Assembly: GCF_031755915.1 (NCBI RefSeq)
Contig: NC_083389.1
Location: forward strand, 3,534,001 to 3,598,000
Source: Ziziphus jujuba
Taxonomy: Eukaryota > Streptophyta > Magnoliopsida > Rosales > Rhamnaceae
Direction of reading: 5' to 3'
DNA length: 64,000 bases
The notes under the pieces are model-generated. The model was not told the DNA's origin, ran no database searches, and was given only the letters and a program-made list of their open reading frames with translations. Shown piece by piece: positions 47,751 through 62,100 of the stretch (position 1 is the stretch's first letter; every line of letters begins with the position of its first letter). The position numbers were made by a program, and so were the translations under genes.

Positions 47751-48642
47751 AACTTTCCTTTAGTTTGGAACCAGTATGTAATTTATTTAGTTATGGAATC
47801 ATGAATAGTCATTGGTTCGGTCGGTACATAGTAATCTATACTTTTTCTTTCTATATGAAATATAAATGGCTAGGTTCTGACGAAGTCTTAGAACGAATTC
47901 AATTTAATCCCCAACACCCAATACATATATTTACTTTAACATATATTTTATTTATTTAATATAATAAAATATAAATACCACGAATAAAATAAAAAATTTC
48001 TTTTTGAATCTGCACCTTCAAGTAAGTTGATAGTGATAGGATAAATTTAACAACTTCACACTTCTTCGAGTACTACGAACTTATAAGAAATCATCAAAAA
48101 GATTTTGGTGATTGAAAGATTTCCAGACTCAAGATCATTATTTTAATAACATTTTAAAGTAAGGACCACATTTTAGCATCCTAAGAGAAATCCATATTTG
48201 TATTAAACCATCAATGATTAAAAAACTAGATAGCTAAAAGATCCAATTTATTTTTTGAGTGAACTAGTGGATAAAGACTGGTGTAAGGTAAAATTGTTGT
48301 TTTTTCTACTAATTTCTAAAATTGGAATCGAAATAACAATAATATGGGAACCCTATACATATAGACTAAAAAATTGTTACTGAAAGGAATTATAGATATT
48401 TTCTGTTAAATATTTAACATTTGTGGATCACAAATGGATCCAATTATATATGCATGTTATTTGAACACGATTCATTTTGTGAAAAAGATATGATTAAGAG
48501 AAGAATTATTAAGAATACCAATAAAAATTTTCCAATCCAATTTTATACTCTTAAACAAAAAGGTGTTTTATTTTAAAAGGCAATCTTTATTCTGATATAT
48601 AGCATTATACATATTATAATGCTATAATGGGTTGGGCATGCT
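47751..48642. other. rps16-trnQ spacer
   Basis: This is AT-rich plastid spacer with no gene seen. Confidence 0.7.
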
Positions 48643-48714
48643 CTGGGACAAAGGGATTCGAACCTCCATATAGCGGGACCAAAGCTCGTTGCCTTACCAC
48701 TTGGCCATGCCCAT
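48643..48714 (-). tRNA. trnQ-UUG: trnQ-UUG, plastid-derived, mutated
   Basis: The 72-base sequence keeps anticodon TTG (GCTTTGGTCCCGC) and GGCCAAGTGGTAAGGCAACG. The anticodon stem (CGAGC opposite GTCCCGC) and T-arm have mismatches. It is unlikely to fold well. Confidence 0.9.
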
Positions 48715-48939
48715 TTGTATTCGACCCTAATAAATACTAGTATTGATATTGGTCGTTCATCACTCCAGTATAAATATCTATAAAATATATAGATTGTTGC
48801 TATAATTTTAATATGTGTCGATATAGAATTAAATTGAATTTATTGATCCTTACATATAATTCAATTAAGATATTGTATGAAAGTATGATTTATTCTATTC
48901 TCTTTTGATTTGAGAATTGAAGGATTTTTTATTGAGGGA

Positions 48940-48958
48940 GTTGTAAGTTTTCGATGCG
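48940..48958 (+). pseudogene. psbK: Possible psbK 3' remnant
   Basis: TTGTAAGTTTTCGATG resembles the last codons of psbK (AVSFR then stop), the gene expected after trnQ. Only this scrap is seen, so the call is tentative. Confidence 0.35.
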
Positions 48959-48959
48959 A

Positions 48960-49882
48960 TCTTTACGTGATTTACATCTCAAAGTGTGTAAATACCGAAT
49001 GCATAGGTTGAGTCATTCGCTAAACAACTATTTTGTTGCAGATCAACCAGATGCTCCTACCCTAATGAATGCCAACTGGAAGAACTCACAGTCCTATCGT
49101 TCAGTGGGAAATCCCTTCTTGTGGCTTTAAATTTATTACCTATTGCTAATGAGGAGAGATCTTTCATTAGGGTTTGATGCTCCTCAATGGAGATCACCAG
49201 AATAATAGCTTGCTTGTGGAACTTGGTACTTTAATGCGGGTATTCTTGTACAGCTTGGCCTTTTCCCTAGCGCACTGCCATCGAATCCACTGGTCCTCCT
49301 CAAACCCAATGGGACGGAATTCCTTGCGAATTATAGTTTTCAACTTTTTTTGTGACAACCCAAAAATGTCATGGTTCCTCATATATGCATTCCATCAAGT
49401 TAGTGCATAATTTGACGATTTCTTTTTTTTTCTTTGTTTGATCCAGTCCGTTCTATCTTCTTTCCAATGAATCCACCCTATTAGATTAGAGAAAGGCTTC
49501 CTATTATGCATGACAACAGAACGAGCATTTGCTGGATGGCCAAACATTGAATAAAATGTTGGCATGGGGTTTGAGCAATTTCAATTTCATTATGAGTCTT
49601 TTCCAATTGAAATGAATCTTGTATACACCAATTGAAGCACATGTTGGGGCATCCAAACAAACTAGCAGAGGCGCTACTATGGCAAAGACAATAGCAAACA
49701 CACTAGTCTACGTTGATCACCTATCAGCAGGGGAAGCAGTATAGGTGGTAGAAACTAACTAGGGTTTAGGTACCAATTCAAAGAGCATTCGTTTAGCTCT
49801 CCTTAGGGGTCAAGACTAGCCAGCCCTAGAGGTACCACACTAACAGCGGCATCCCAGCCTGATACGGATCCCTACCTCTCAT
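48960..49882. other. Unassigned non-plastid DNA between two plastid blocks
   Basis: I cannot match this 0.9-kb stretch to any plastid gene or to either LTR family. It is less AT-rich than plastid spacer. A 62-codon minus frame (49194-49382) beginning MRNHDIFGLSQKKLKTIIRK has no known relatives that I recognise. It separates trnQ-psbK sequence in normal orientation from rpl22 in inverted orientation. It is probably nuclear filler or a fragment of another repeat. Confidence 0.6.
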
Positions 49883-50347
49883 AAAGTGCAAAGACTAATT
49901 GATCAGACTCGTGGGTGTTCTTATGAAGAAACACTTCTAATACTCGAAGTCATGCCTTATCAAGCATGTTCTCCCATTTTAAAATTGGTTTCTTCTACAG
50001 CACCAAATACTAATCATAATAGAGATTTCACCAAAGCAATGTTAAAAATTAGTAAAGTGGAAGTCAAGGAAGGCATTATTGTGAAAAAATTAAAACCTTA
50101 AGATCAGGGATGAGGTATCCAATAAAAAGACCCACTTGTTATATAACTATTGTACTGAAACATATAGCTGTACATTATTATATAGACTATTTAAAAAACA
50201 AAGATGTCTTTGAAGAATTTTAAGGTTAAATGACAAATATTTTTTATAATAAAAATACAAATAAAATATGCCATATTATGCTTAAAAAACATGAATGAAT
50301 GAAAAAAAAAGGTACAACGATATGACATGTCATGATATGTATAGTAG
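49883..50347 (+). pseudogene. rpl22: rpl22 pseudogene, 5' part missing
   Basis: The frame from 49886 reads [20 protein letters not shown] and [17 protein letters not shown], then stop. The remaining C-terminus (normally RGRSYPIKRPTCHITIV) is present with stops. The first third is missing at the junction with unassigned DNA. rps3 follows, as in the plastid ribosomal-protein cluster. Confidence 0.9.
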
Positions 50348-50356
50348 CGGGGGATT

Positions 50357-50604
50357 ATGGGACAAAAAATAAATCCACTTGGTTTCAAACTTGGCATAAA
50401 CCCAATGTCATAATTCTCTTTGGTTTACACAACCAAAAGATTATTTGGAGGATCTACAAGAAGATCAAAAAATACAAAACTGTATCAAGAATTATGTACA
50501 AAAAATTATGAAAATATCTTATATTGTCGAGGGAATTTCATGTACAGAAATTCAAAAACAAATCAATTTGATTCAAGTCACAATCAGCTCATCGTGAACT
50601 AATA
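50357..50604 (+). pseudogene. rps3: rps3 pseudogene, N-terminal part only
   Basis: The start [15 protein letters not shown] is clear, followed by [20 protein letters not shown] in another frame and [16 protein letters not shown] sequence. Roughly 80 of about 218 codons remain before the sequence passes into rpl16 intron. Confidence 0.9.
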
Positions 50605-51960
50605 ACTATTATAGAACTAATAACAAGCTTATCGTTTCGCGTTATCTAGATAAAAAAAACTAGTCGAGATACGATATATTGGTCATATCAATGTAGCAAC
50701 TGAAATCTTTTTTGCATAAACAAACAATGGAAAAGAAAAAACTAATTTGAGTATGAGTTGTAAAGAAAGAAAAAAATATGTGAATAAATGGAAGGATGAG
50801 AGAAAGAGCGAAAAAACAAAAATATCAATGATATATGCGTACAATATGTAAGGTCTATGATTCATCTCATAACGAGGAATGTAATAAACCATTAATACTA
50901 ATTGTTCATAGAAAAAGAATCAAGAGTCTCGAGCTAATAAATACTGAGAGGATTGACTCAAGAACAAATCAAATTTCGTTAGGGGCTCCGTTGTAGAAGT
51001 CAGACCTAACCATTAATCGAGAAGTGATGGGAATGATAGAACCTGTGAATACATAAGATTATACGAAAATGAATCATAATGATTCATTGGGTAGGATGGC
51101 GGAATGAACCAGAAACCAATTCATTTATTTTGAAAGGTCATGTCATAGACTAATCCTTCAACTGAATATTGAAAGAGTAAATATCCGCCTACGAAAATTT
51201 TGATTTTATTGGATTTTTAAATTTTTGCTGATCTGATATGATAATAAAAAGCAAAAAAAAAAAATAAAGGTTCATTATAACCTTATAACAAAATTACTTT
51301 ATCTATACTATTATCTTTTAATGTATCTCTAAGTAAAAATTCTCCATAAATCGAATCCATGTTTAGTTAGATATCAAAACAAGATATACAAATTTCTAAT
51401 AGATTAGATGAAGTTTCAAAAAATCTCATGAATCAATATATTTTTTCAGTATATTATTCATTAAATACATAGATATTGTTTTTTAATCGTTTCAATCGCG
51501 AGGAGCTGTATGAGAAGAAACTCTCTTGTCCAGTTCTGTAGAAGAGATGGAATTAATAAACAACCATCAACTATAACCCAAAAGAACGAGATTCCGTAAA
51601 CATCATAGAGGAAGAATGAAAGGAATATCTTATCAAGGTAATCATATTTGCTTCGATAGATATGCTCTTCCAGTGCTTGAACCCGCTTGGATCACATCTC
51701 GACAAATTGAAGCCAGTCAGTGAGCAATGACACGAAATGTCCAGCATGGTGGGAAAGTATGGGTATGTATATTTCTAGACAAACCGGTTACAATAAGACC
51801 TACAGAAACCCGTACAGGTTTGAGGAAAGGATCTCTCGAATATTGGGTAGCTATCGTCAAACCCGGTAGAATACTTTATGAAATGAGCAGAGTAGCAGAA
51901 AATATAGCCAGAAAGGCTATTTCACTAGCAGCATACGAAGTCAATTCATTATTTCGGTAT
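50605..51960 (+). pseudogene. rpl16: rpl16 pseudogene (intron and exon 2)
   Basis: The intron occupies about 50605-51574 and ends with a domain V-like GAGCTGTATGAGAAGAAACT near 51502. Exon 2 begins about 51575 with TQKNEIP-like sequence. RRAM is broken by CGA-to-TGA at 51720. The open part (51727 onward) reads [20 protein letters not shown] and [20 protein letters not shown]. The tiny first exon was not identified. The frame runs on past the native stop. Confidence 0.9.
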
Positions 51961-52067
51961 ACGAACATAGAACCAAAAGAAAAGGCTTATTGGATGAAGA
52001 AAAAAAAAACAATTGCAGGTTTCCTTTCTTGTTTTGAACAAACAACATTTTTTTTTTTACTTCCAAA

Positions 52068-52420
52068 AGTGATTTGAATGTAGCGGATAACAGCGAAGCT
52101 CGAGAATTAATGTGTATTCGAATCACAAAAGCTAGTAATCAACGATATGCTCATATTGGTGATGTTATTATTGTTGTAATCAAGGAATCAGTACCAAATA
52201 CACCTCTAGAACGATCAAAAGTGATCAGAGCTGTAATTGTACATACTCGTAAAGAACTTAAACTTGAGAACAATATGATCATATGATATGATGAAAATGT
52301 TGTGGGTGTAATTGAACAAGAAGGAAATCCAAAAGGAACCTGAATTTTTGGTTCGATCGCTAGGAATTAAGACAGTTAAATTTCACTAAAATAGTTTCAT
52401 TAGCACCCGAAGTATTATAA
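52068..52420 (+). pseudogene. rpl14: rpl14 pseudogene
   Basis: The start codon and first codons are lost (VI then [20 protein letters not shown]). The frame is open to 52286 with [20 protein letters not shown]. It then breaks at ATC ATA TGA. FTKIVSLAPEVL at the end is recognisable, with stop at 52418-52420. An A and T-rich tract inserted or expanded before it (52040-52060) separates it from rpl16. Confidence 0.91.
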
Positions 52421-52645
52421 TTTCACTATGACATAATTAATATAATTAATATAGTTCTAATATTTAACTGAGTATTTAACTGAAATTGATTAAGATTATT
52501 TAGTAAATTGAGATTTATTATTAGTAGTAGATTGGTTGTGTCTCACGTATATGCCTTTAAGAATTCATAAGTAAAAAATAAAGAAAAATTGAAAAAGAGC
52601 ATTTTGATTATATCAAAATTCAAGTACAACAATAATCTGAGTTTA

Positions 52646-53039
52646 TCACGAATAAAGACACTATTGTTAACATAATAACCTCTATATGAAATGCTGACAT
52701 GAATAAAAAAAGAACAGTTCGAATACCATCTACTGAAATTATTGAAAACATTGTTAAAATCCTTTTACGCGAAGATTTTATTGAAAACATGCTGGAACAT
52801 CAAGAAAATAGCAAAGATTTTTTGGTTTTAACCTTACGACATAGAAGGAACAGGAAAGGACCATATAAAGCTGTTTTAAATTTAAAATGGATTAGTCGAC
52901 CCGGTCTACGAATATATTCTAACTATCAACGAATTCCTAGAATTATAAGGGGAATGGGGATTGTGATTTTTTCATATAATTACGGCAAAGGGCTCAATTA
53001 AAAGAAATTGGTGGAGAACTTTTATGTTATATATGGTAA
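52646..53039 (+). pseudogene. rps8: rps8 pseudogene
   Basis: The N-terminus (normally GRDTIADIITSIRNADM) has no start and includes a TGA (TAT ATG AAATGC region). From 52699 the frame reads [40 protein letters not shown] and [17 protein letters not shown]. It then breaks, and the end GGELLCYIW with stop is at 53037-53039. Confidence 0.92.
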
Positions 53040-53170
53040 TCCTTTTCATATGTGAATTACATGCAGAACTTTCATATTTGTGAAAAAAAAAAAAACAAAA
53101 GAAAAGAGAGGGTGGTTTTCTAATATCACCCCTCCCGTATTAGTTTATACCTCAAGGAGTTTGACCTAAA

Positions 53171-53406
53171 ATGAAAGAAAAAAAAAAGATTCATGAAGGT
53201 TGAATTACTGCATAACTGCCCAATGGTATTGTCTGAATTCATTTAGATAATGAAAATCTAATTCTAGATTATGTTTCAAAAATGATTATAAGTAGGTTTT
53301 TTATACGTATACGATGAGGAAATCAAAGCAAAAATGAAGCAAGTCGTTTTGATTCAACCAGCAGACGTATAGTTTATAGACTCCGAAAAAAGATTCCAAT
53401 GATTAG
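53171..53406 (+). pseudogene. infA: infA pseudogene (initiation factor 1)
   Basis: MKEKKKIHEG is followed by TGA in place of the Leu codon. Later blocks correspond to the IRLDNE, LDYVSK, IRRSFIRI and RIIYRLR stretches. Length 236 is not a multiple of three. Many eudicot plastomes already carry a dead infA, so some damage could predate transfer. Confidence 0.88.
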
Positions 53407-53523
53407 ATGGTTTTTTTCAATTTCAACATTCATTTTTGGGGTATACAATTCGATGTTAAAAATTTGAAGCAACTTATTTTCTTCTAAAAAAGAAAGTTAT
53501 AATTAAGTTAAGGAATGATAAAT

Positions 53524-53637
53524 ATGAAAATAATAGCCTTTACACATAAAATTTATGAAAAATGTCGATTGATCGATAGACGGGGATGAATTATAGTAAT
53601 TTGTTCCAACCCGAGACATAGACAAAGACAATGATAA
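53524..53637 (+). pseudogene. rpl36: rpl36 pseudogene
   Basis: The frame is MKIIAFTHKIYEKCRLIDRR, G, TGA, then IIVICSNPRHRQRQ, TGA, TAA. The first TGA replaces an Arg CGA, and the second replaces the penultimate Gly codon. Confidence 0.92.
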
Positions 53638-53773
53638 TCTTTCTAAACAAAAAGGGACTCTATAAGTCTAAAGGAACCGTTGTATAAATACAGAAATAAA
53701 AATAAAGGATCCATTTTGACATGAAATGGATATATCCATATATCTCTGACTTCTGTTTATGAGATGATAAAAT

Positions 53774-54034
53774 ATGGAAAAACCTATAACAAGAACTGGC
53801 TCACATAAGCATAGACATATTGGTTCACGTAAAAATGAGCGTAGAATACGGAAGGGAGTTATTCATGTTCAAGCAAGTGTCAACAATTCTATTGTGACTA
53901 TTACGGATGTAAGGGATCGAGTAATTCATGGTCTTCTACCGGTACTTGTATATTCAGGGGTACAAGACAAGGGTCACCATTTGCCGCTCAAACCACAGTG
54001 GGAAATGCTATTCAAATAGTAGTGGATCAAGGTA
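53774..54034 (+). pseudogene. rps11: rps11 pseudogene, fused to rpoA remnant
   Basis: [20 protein letters not shown] is followed by [21 protein letters not shown] frameshift at about 53955 leads to [12 protein letters not shown] (normally RGTPFAAQTAAGN read in another frame). [10 protein letters not shown] is followed by rpoA sequence. About 40 C-terminal codons and the rpoA start are deleted. Confidence 0.92.
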
Positions 54035-54043
54035 TATACAGAT

Positions 54044-54785
54044 TCTTGAATGCCATAGTGGGTATTCAAGAATCTGTACATGAAATTTTAGTGAGTTGAA
54101 AGAAATTGTATAGAGACGTAACCTTTCTGGAACTCATGATGCGTCTATTTGTGTCAAAGGTCCCTGATATGTAACTACTCAAGACATCATCTCACCACCT
54201 TCGGTGGAAATCGTTGATAATACACAAGCTATAGCGAACTTAATGGAACCAATTAATTTGTGTATTGAATTACAACTTGAAAGGCATCACGGGTATCATA
54301 TAAAAATGCCAAATAACTTTCAAGATGGAGGTTATCCTATAGATGCTGTATTCATGCCTGTTCGAAATGCCAATCACAGTATTCATTCTTATGCAAATGG
54401 GAATGAAAAACAAGAGATAATTTTTCTTGAAATATGGACAAAATGGAAGTTTAACTCCTAAGGAAGCACTTCATGAGGCTTCCCGAAATTTGATTGATTT
54501 ATTTATTCCTTTTTATATGCAGAAGAAGAAAAATTTGATTTAGAAAAAAACCAACACAAAGTTACTTTGCCCCTTTTACTTTTCATGATAGATTGGCTAA
54601 ACCACATAAAAATCAAAGCGTAATAGCATTGAAATCTATTTTTATTGACCAATTAGAATTGCACCCGAAGATCTACAATTGCCTTAAAAGGTCCAATATA
54701 TATACATTATTAGACCTTTTGAATAACAGTGAAGAAGACCTTATGAAAATGAAACATTTTGGCATAGATCGTTCAAGTAAGTTTC
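54044..54785 (+). pseudogene. rpoA: rpoA pseudogene, N-terminus missing
   Basis: This is the alpha subunit of plastid-encoded RNA polymerase. It begins at [14 protein letters not shown] then TGA. It continues with [40 protein letters not shown] and [20 protein letters not shown], and the C-terminal domain [20 protein letters not shown] with [18 protein letters not shown]. The last helix is replaced by a T-rich tract at about 54788. Frame breaks occur at 54440 and 54590. Confidence 0.93.
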
Positions 54786-54845
54786 TTTTTTTTTTTTTTT
54801 TTGTTATTAGGATAGATAAATTATTCTAGATCCATCCCCCAAAAG

Positions 54846-55600
54846 AACTGGACATGATAATTTTTAATCATCCGGCTCGAGCTAGAATCAAACAAACCAA
54901 ATAGATCCATATAAAAAATAAAAAAATTTGATATTGTATCCACACCTATATGAACGATTCTATGTAGGAGTAAGAAAAAATTTACCAAATTTCCTTTTTT
55001 AGAGTTTCAACAACCATCCATTATAAGGAATTCAGTTCTTAGAGATAAATGTTCAAAACCCAAGTGAGCTTACAAATCATGATCAAGTGCTTTTTGGGTC
55101 GTCTAAGATCTTGCAATTGGATTTTATCCCCAAGAATATTAAAACTTTTTACATACAAAGGATTTACTTGTTACCAATCTAGTTTAGCCCCTATTCTTCT
55201 TATTCTTCTTTAGATCCCTTGTTTCACTCCGATAGTATAATAAATCGAGTCAATGCAAAGGAAATGAATACATTTCCATACTTCGGGATTATGTCACATC
55301 ACTCCACTTATTCTTTCTACTGGACCTCACGGAGCCTATTCATACAAGACATGATCGAGTCTGATCGTAGAAAAGATTCTCTTCAAACAAACCAGCCTAT
55401 ACCTCTGTATAGGGCTTATATTCTGCATGGCCCAATCAATAGTTCAAGTCGCACACTCCCATAATCCATTTTATCTTCGAAAAATTCACTTCAACTATGA
55501 GTGTCAAAAAAATTAAAATAATACATTATTACATCTTTACGGAGTTGAAGAGAAATATCCAAGCACATGTCTTATTTGTTTAAATAAGACATATTTGCAG
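54846..55600 (-). other. petD: petD group II intron remnant
   Basis: On the minus strand a domain V-like GAGCCGGATGATTAAAAATT lies near 54879. The roughly 700 bases to its right occupy the position of the petD intron between rpoA and petB. petD exon 2 should lie on the rpoA side and is absent. The assignment rests on position and the domain V match. Confidence 0.6.
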
Positions 55601-55708
55601 CAATGAAATACTACTGGTCCTACCCTAATTGATAAATGATTGATTTAAAATAGCTATAATATAATATAATTTTTATATTATTTACATTATAAATTACATT
55701 ACATTATA

Positions 55709-56316
<608 letters not shown>

Positions 56317-56318
56317 GG

Positions 56319-57822
<1,504 letters not shown>

Positions 57823-58290
57823 GGAAGTACCTCTCTATCAACGAAAAATAAACACTATGTAGCTTTATTGCACTTAAAAAAAACTATACTATAGATCTTC
57901 CCTTTTGAGTGGATTATCTCGGGGAAAGGATTAATATTTGTTCTATTATTTTAGTAATTATGGAACAATTTTGTTTGTAGGAACAAAATGAAGCATATCT
58001 ATTCTACACCCGATAAGTACCAATATGCAATGGTAAGAGGTTGATACCTTTTATATGAGTGACTGCATTTATTTATTTTTTTTCATCATTCAAAGGACCT
58101 ATTTAAAAGAATTTTCCTTTAGTATTTCTGTCTTCCTTTTTTATAAACTTATTACATCTATGGATAAAATAGGACAAAGAACAATATTATTAAGACAATA
58201 AATACATTGTTACACTTTCACATCAAAGTGAGCTATGGTTATTAATTTTTATCTCATTTAATGCTTATTGATGCTTCAAAAGTTCCTTTT
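57823..58290. other. psbB upstream spacer
   Basis: This is plastid-like spacer upstream of psbB. A junction to ycf3 intron must lie in or near it. No gene is seen, and clpP is absent. Confidence 0.55.
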
Positions 58291-59227
58291 TAAAACCCTG
58301 GAGAGGAAGATACACCGTGGATTGACGCATAGTGCGACTTGTCAGATATATTTGGTCATATGGTATTTCCCCATTCTCTTACCTGATCGAGATATCCTCT
58401 CTTTGGCCGAAGAAAGGTTGATTGAATCATAAAAAATTTGGAGCATGAAATATAATGAAGTGCAATTCAATCTATTTTTTAGGGGGGTATACTGATTAAG
58501 CTTCTTAATTATTATAATTTATAATTCATGGTTGGCTTGGTTAGACCAAAAAAATGAAATATAATATTAATATACTGGCTCTGTTTAGAAAAAAAAAAAA
58601 CCAATTGGTAATATATCTGTGATTACCACTTATATCATATTCTATTTATAGAGATTTTCCACTTATAATATATAATGATGATATATAATAATGATCTCAA
58701 AATGTTAATCAATCGAGTAATGTGAAGAATGCATTAAATATTTACTATTTAGCGGGAGACATGGAATAAAAAGAAAAAAAGGAAGTTGTAGCGAAAGGAT
58801 GTGGTATTGAGGCATTTTTCCTATATGTGCAAATACAAATCGAGCAGATATTTACTTGGAGTAAAGCCTAAACCTAAAAAAGGTTGAAGAAGACCGTTCA
58901 GGAACAAGAAAATTATATCGTGATTTGGATTGGATCCCGATGAAACAATACATCAATGAGAAGTTAGTCCATCCGATAAGTTTAGTGAATTTTTATTTAT
59001 TTATAGGTTTTTTATTTATATATAAATTAAAACAGGCCAAAAATCATCTTTCTTAAAACATGAAAGAAAAAGTCCCTCTTGGTTACAAGTTAAAAATGAG
59101 ACTGTTTCATTTCAATCTTTGTAGATTCCATGTATTATTCTCATTATGCATATAAAGGAGGAGCTGCATGAGATAAAAATCTCATGTACGATTCTGAAAC
59201 GAAGATTCTTTGAATCGAATGACGGTC
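58291..59227 (+). other. ycf3 intron 1 remnant
   Basis: This is AT-rich group II intron sequence ending with a domain V-like GAGCTGCATGAGATAAAAAT at about 59161-59190, directly before ycf3 exon 2. ycf3 exon 1 was not found. Confidence 0.7.
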
Positions 59228-61428
59228 GTAATGGATGTTGGCTCAATCCTGATACGAACCTAGGACGACCTATGCCTAAACCCGTATTATATTAGCCCCG
59301 ATCTAATTATGTTCAAGTTCTAATGGTCACCTCAACCCCTAATCAACCTATGATTAGAAACCTTGGTATATAAAAGACATCACAATAGGTGATGGAATTC
59401 TTATTGATAAGTCAAACTAAAACACTCATTCACTAATGGTGTTTTAGGTGCTCAAAAGAACAAAGAGAAATTCAATCTCATAAAATAAATTCTGAATATT
59501 ATTCATGGTGTGTTCTTCGTATAAAACAAGCCCTTTTACAGGCTAATGAAAAAGGAAAAATAAGCCATGCAATGAAGAATCCTAATATGGCAGAAAGTTT
59601 CCTCCTTTCCTAATCTAATTTGGATTAATTAATTCCTTTATTTTGAATTAGGAATTAACTAATTTACAATGAAAATAATAAAATAATAAATTTCCTAAAC
59701 TTATTTTTCCAGAAAATAAATAAATAAAAATTAAAAAGTGATGGTAATTTCCTAAAATAAAAAGTAGAATCAAATTAGGAAACTAAAATACTAGCTTTTT
59801 GACTAAGTTGACTTTGATCAATCTTTGACCAATTTGAGCTCCAAATCAGCTTCAACAGGCCTTTTAGGATGAAAATAAGCTTATTATGGAGTCCCACACG
59901 TTGCCCTTGCTTGGAAGAAAGAGAAAAAGCCAACTCAACAAAATACAGTAAAGCCAGCAAGCAATACAACAATTTTCGATCAACTTTTTGAAGTTGTTCA
60001 TACAAGTCTGTAAAAGTTGGTTTTACTTCTACCTTGACTTGTTCCCATGATGTCTTAATGATTTTTTTTTTTTATCCATAAAGATTTGGAACCATTTCTT
60101 GCTGCTCGAACTCCATGAATGCACAAAAATTGCTACCCGTGTCCTTATTGGCTTCCATCACTTGTATGCCCAAAATAGGTCTTGGATCTTTGGATATGGA
60201 CAAGTGCTATTGAGAATGAATTATCCCTTAGATAAAGGCAGCAAATTGGTCCCTAACCTTTTAGCTTGAGCCCTAGTGATCGGCCCGGTCTTCATCAGTA
60301 TCGAGTCAGCAACCCAGCTGGCTGTCGGTTATGCGGGCACGGACGGATTCGCATCAAATCCGAAGGAAATTATGGAGAAGCTTTATAGAATTATTATGAA
60401 GCTATGCTATTAGAAATCAATCCCTATAATCAAAGTTATATACTCTATAACATAGGCCTTATCCACACAAGGAACGGAGAACATAGGAAAGCTTTGGTAT
60501 ATTATTTTTGGGCACTAGATCGGAACCCATTCTTACCACAAGCTTTTAATAATATGGCCGTGATCTATCATTATGCGTGACTATCTCCACTATAGAAAGG
60601 GAAAGAAAGAGCCAATCCATTAACAAATACTAGAAAAAAAAGGCTTTCTACATATGTATATCAGTTGCAGTAAAGAAATGCACTTCATGGAAGTGGAAAT
60701 ATGACTAAATTTGTATGCCTAGATACTTTATTCTATGGATAAAGGGTCTAATTGAAAAAGAAGTGCTACAAAGATCAATTCGCGAGATTCTGGCCAATAC
60801 AATAACAACTGCTTACGTATGTCATGATATGAGATAAAAGTTAGGAATCCATTTATGTGATATAGTTGATCCCCTAAGGTATTGAGCAGCGGTGTAGCAT
60901 CAGATCCCAACGATAGTAAGTCTTTTCCTTCTTATGAATAAATTCTTTTTCAAAGATTCTATATAAATTTATATATGAAACCGAGATAATTACCTTTTAG
61001 AAAATTCTAATGATAGTGGAAATACTTATGCTTTATGAAGGTGGGAGAAAAGATAAAACTGATTAAATCATTAAGCAAAATTAAAGTTTGAAACTCATAA
61101 CCTCTTTTGGCTAACTCGAGAGAAAAAAATGGGATAGATCCATTAGAAATCTTATTCAATTATATATGGTAGATTAAAAAAAGGAGATACTAAAAGAATT
61201 TGACTGCTGAGAGATATGAGGTCGGAAACTCTCAAGTGCGGTTCTAAGGGAAGGAATTTACCTGCTTACTCCAACCGGGGAGAACAGGCCATTCGACAAG
61301 GAGATTTTGAAATTGCGGAGGCATGGTTTGTCCAAACTACGAAGTATTGGAAACAAGGTATAGTGCTTACTCCTTGGAGCTATATTGAAGCGTAAAATTG
61401 GTTGAAGATCACAAGGCGTTTCGAATGA
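59228..61428 (+). pseudogene. ycf3: ycf3 (pafI) pseudogene, exons 2 and 3, split by a solo LTR
   Basis: YCF3 is a TPR protein that assembles photosystem I. Exon 2 starts about 59228 and is interrupted at 59249 by an LTR. It resumes at 60362 with EGNYGEAL-like sequence and IGLIHT-equivalent, ending with [17 protein letters not shown] (60574). Intron 2 is 60575-61275 with a domain V near 61225. Exon 3 (61276-61428) reads [20 protein letters not shown] and [11 protein letters not shown], with TAA replacing CAA after YIEA, then NWLKITRRFE. The order ycf3-psaA is native. Confidence 0.94.
59250..60356 (-). mobile_element. Solo LTR in ycf3 exon 2, TSD AATCC
   Basis: The LTR runs from TGATACGAACCTAGG to GGATTCGCATCA, 1,107 bp. 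AATCC at 59245-59249 and 60357-60361 is an exact target duplication, and removing the insert restores ycf3 reading (GCTCAATCC then GAAGG). It is the most diverged full LTR here, and its hairpin has a mismatch, so it may be the oldest insertion or a different subfamily. Confidence 0.96.
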
Positions 61429-62100
61429 GAACACATTTTATTCTAACTATTTTTTATTTATTATAATGAATTGTTTATGAATTTTTTGTTGTCTCTATCA
61501 GTCAAATAAAATGGATCATTCCTCTGGGAAGAACCCAATGAAAAAATTTCATCATATCCCTTCTCTTTCTAAGATCGTTCTATTTCGTCTATTATTTCAT
61601 AGGGATAAACGATATACAAATAAGTTAGAAAATATATTTCTTTTCTACTATTAATAATAATAACTAATAAAAGTAAAAGAGACCTTCGGATGACTAAATA
61701 TAAATACTAGCAAGTCTCATAGTAATGACTAATGACTGGTCACATGGTTTGGAATAGAGTAATAGTAATATATTCTATGTAAGATGTAAAGTGTCTTCGT
61801 TTAGGAACTTCTAATTAAGATATGAATACATTAGGTTGTAGAAAAAAGAATTGCATCAATTCAAAGCCCCTCAAAAAGATTTTATAAGATTAAAAAGGTC
61901 CATTAAGTGCCCCCCAGCTATGTCATAATAGATCCGAACACTTACCCCATATCGATTTCCAGATGATGAATAACTAAAGAAAATAGATAGATGGGAGATA
62001 GAAGATTAAAAACTAAGTCTAAACATCTTTCATAGGTTCACTAATTACATAACTATTGGTGGGTCTCCTTGTATGTGTTGTCCAAAAAGGGGAGGACTTA
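61429..62100. other. ycf3-psaA spacer
   Basis: This is AT-rich plastid spacer leading directly to the psaA start. It probably contained the psaA promoter. No gene is seen. Confidence 0.75.
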
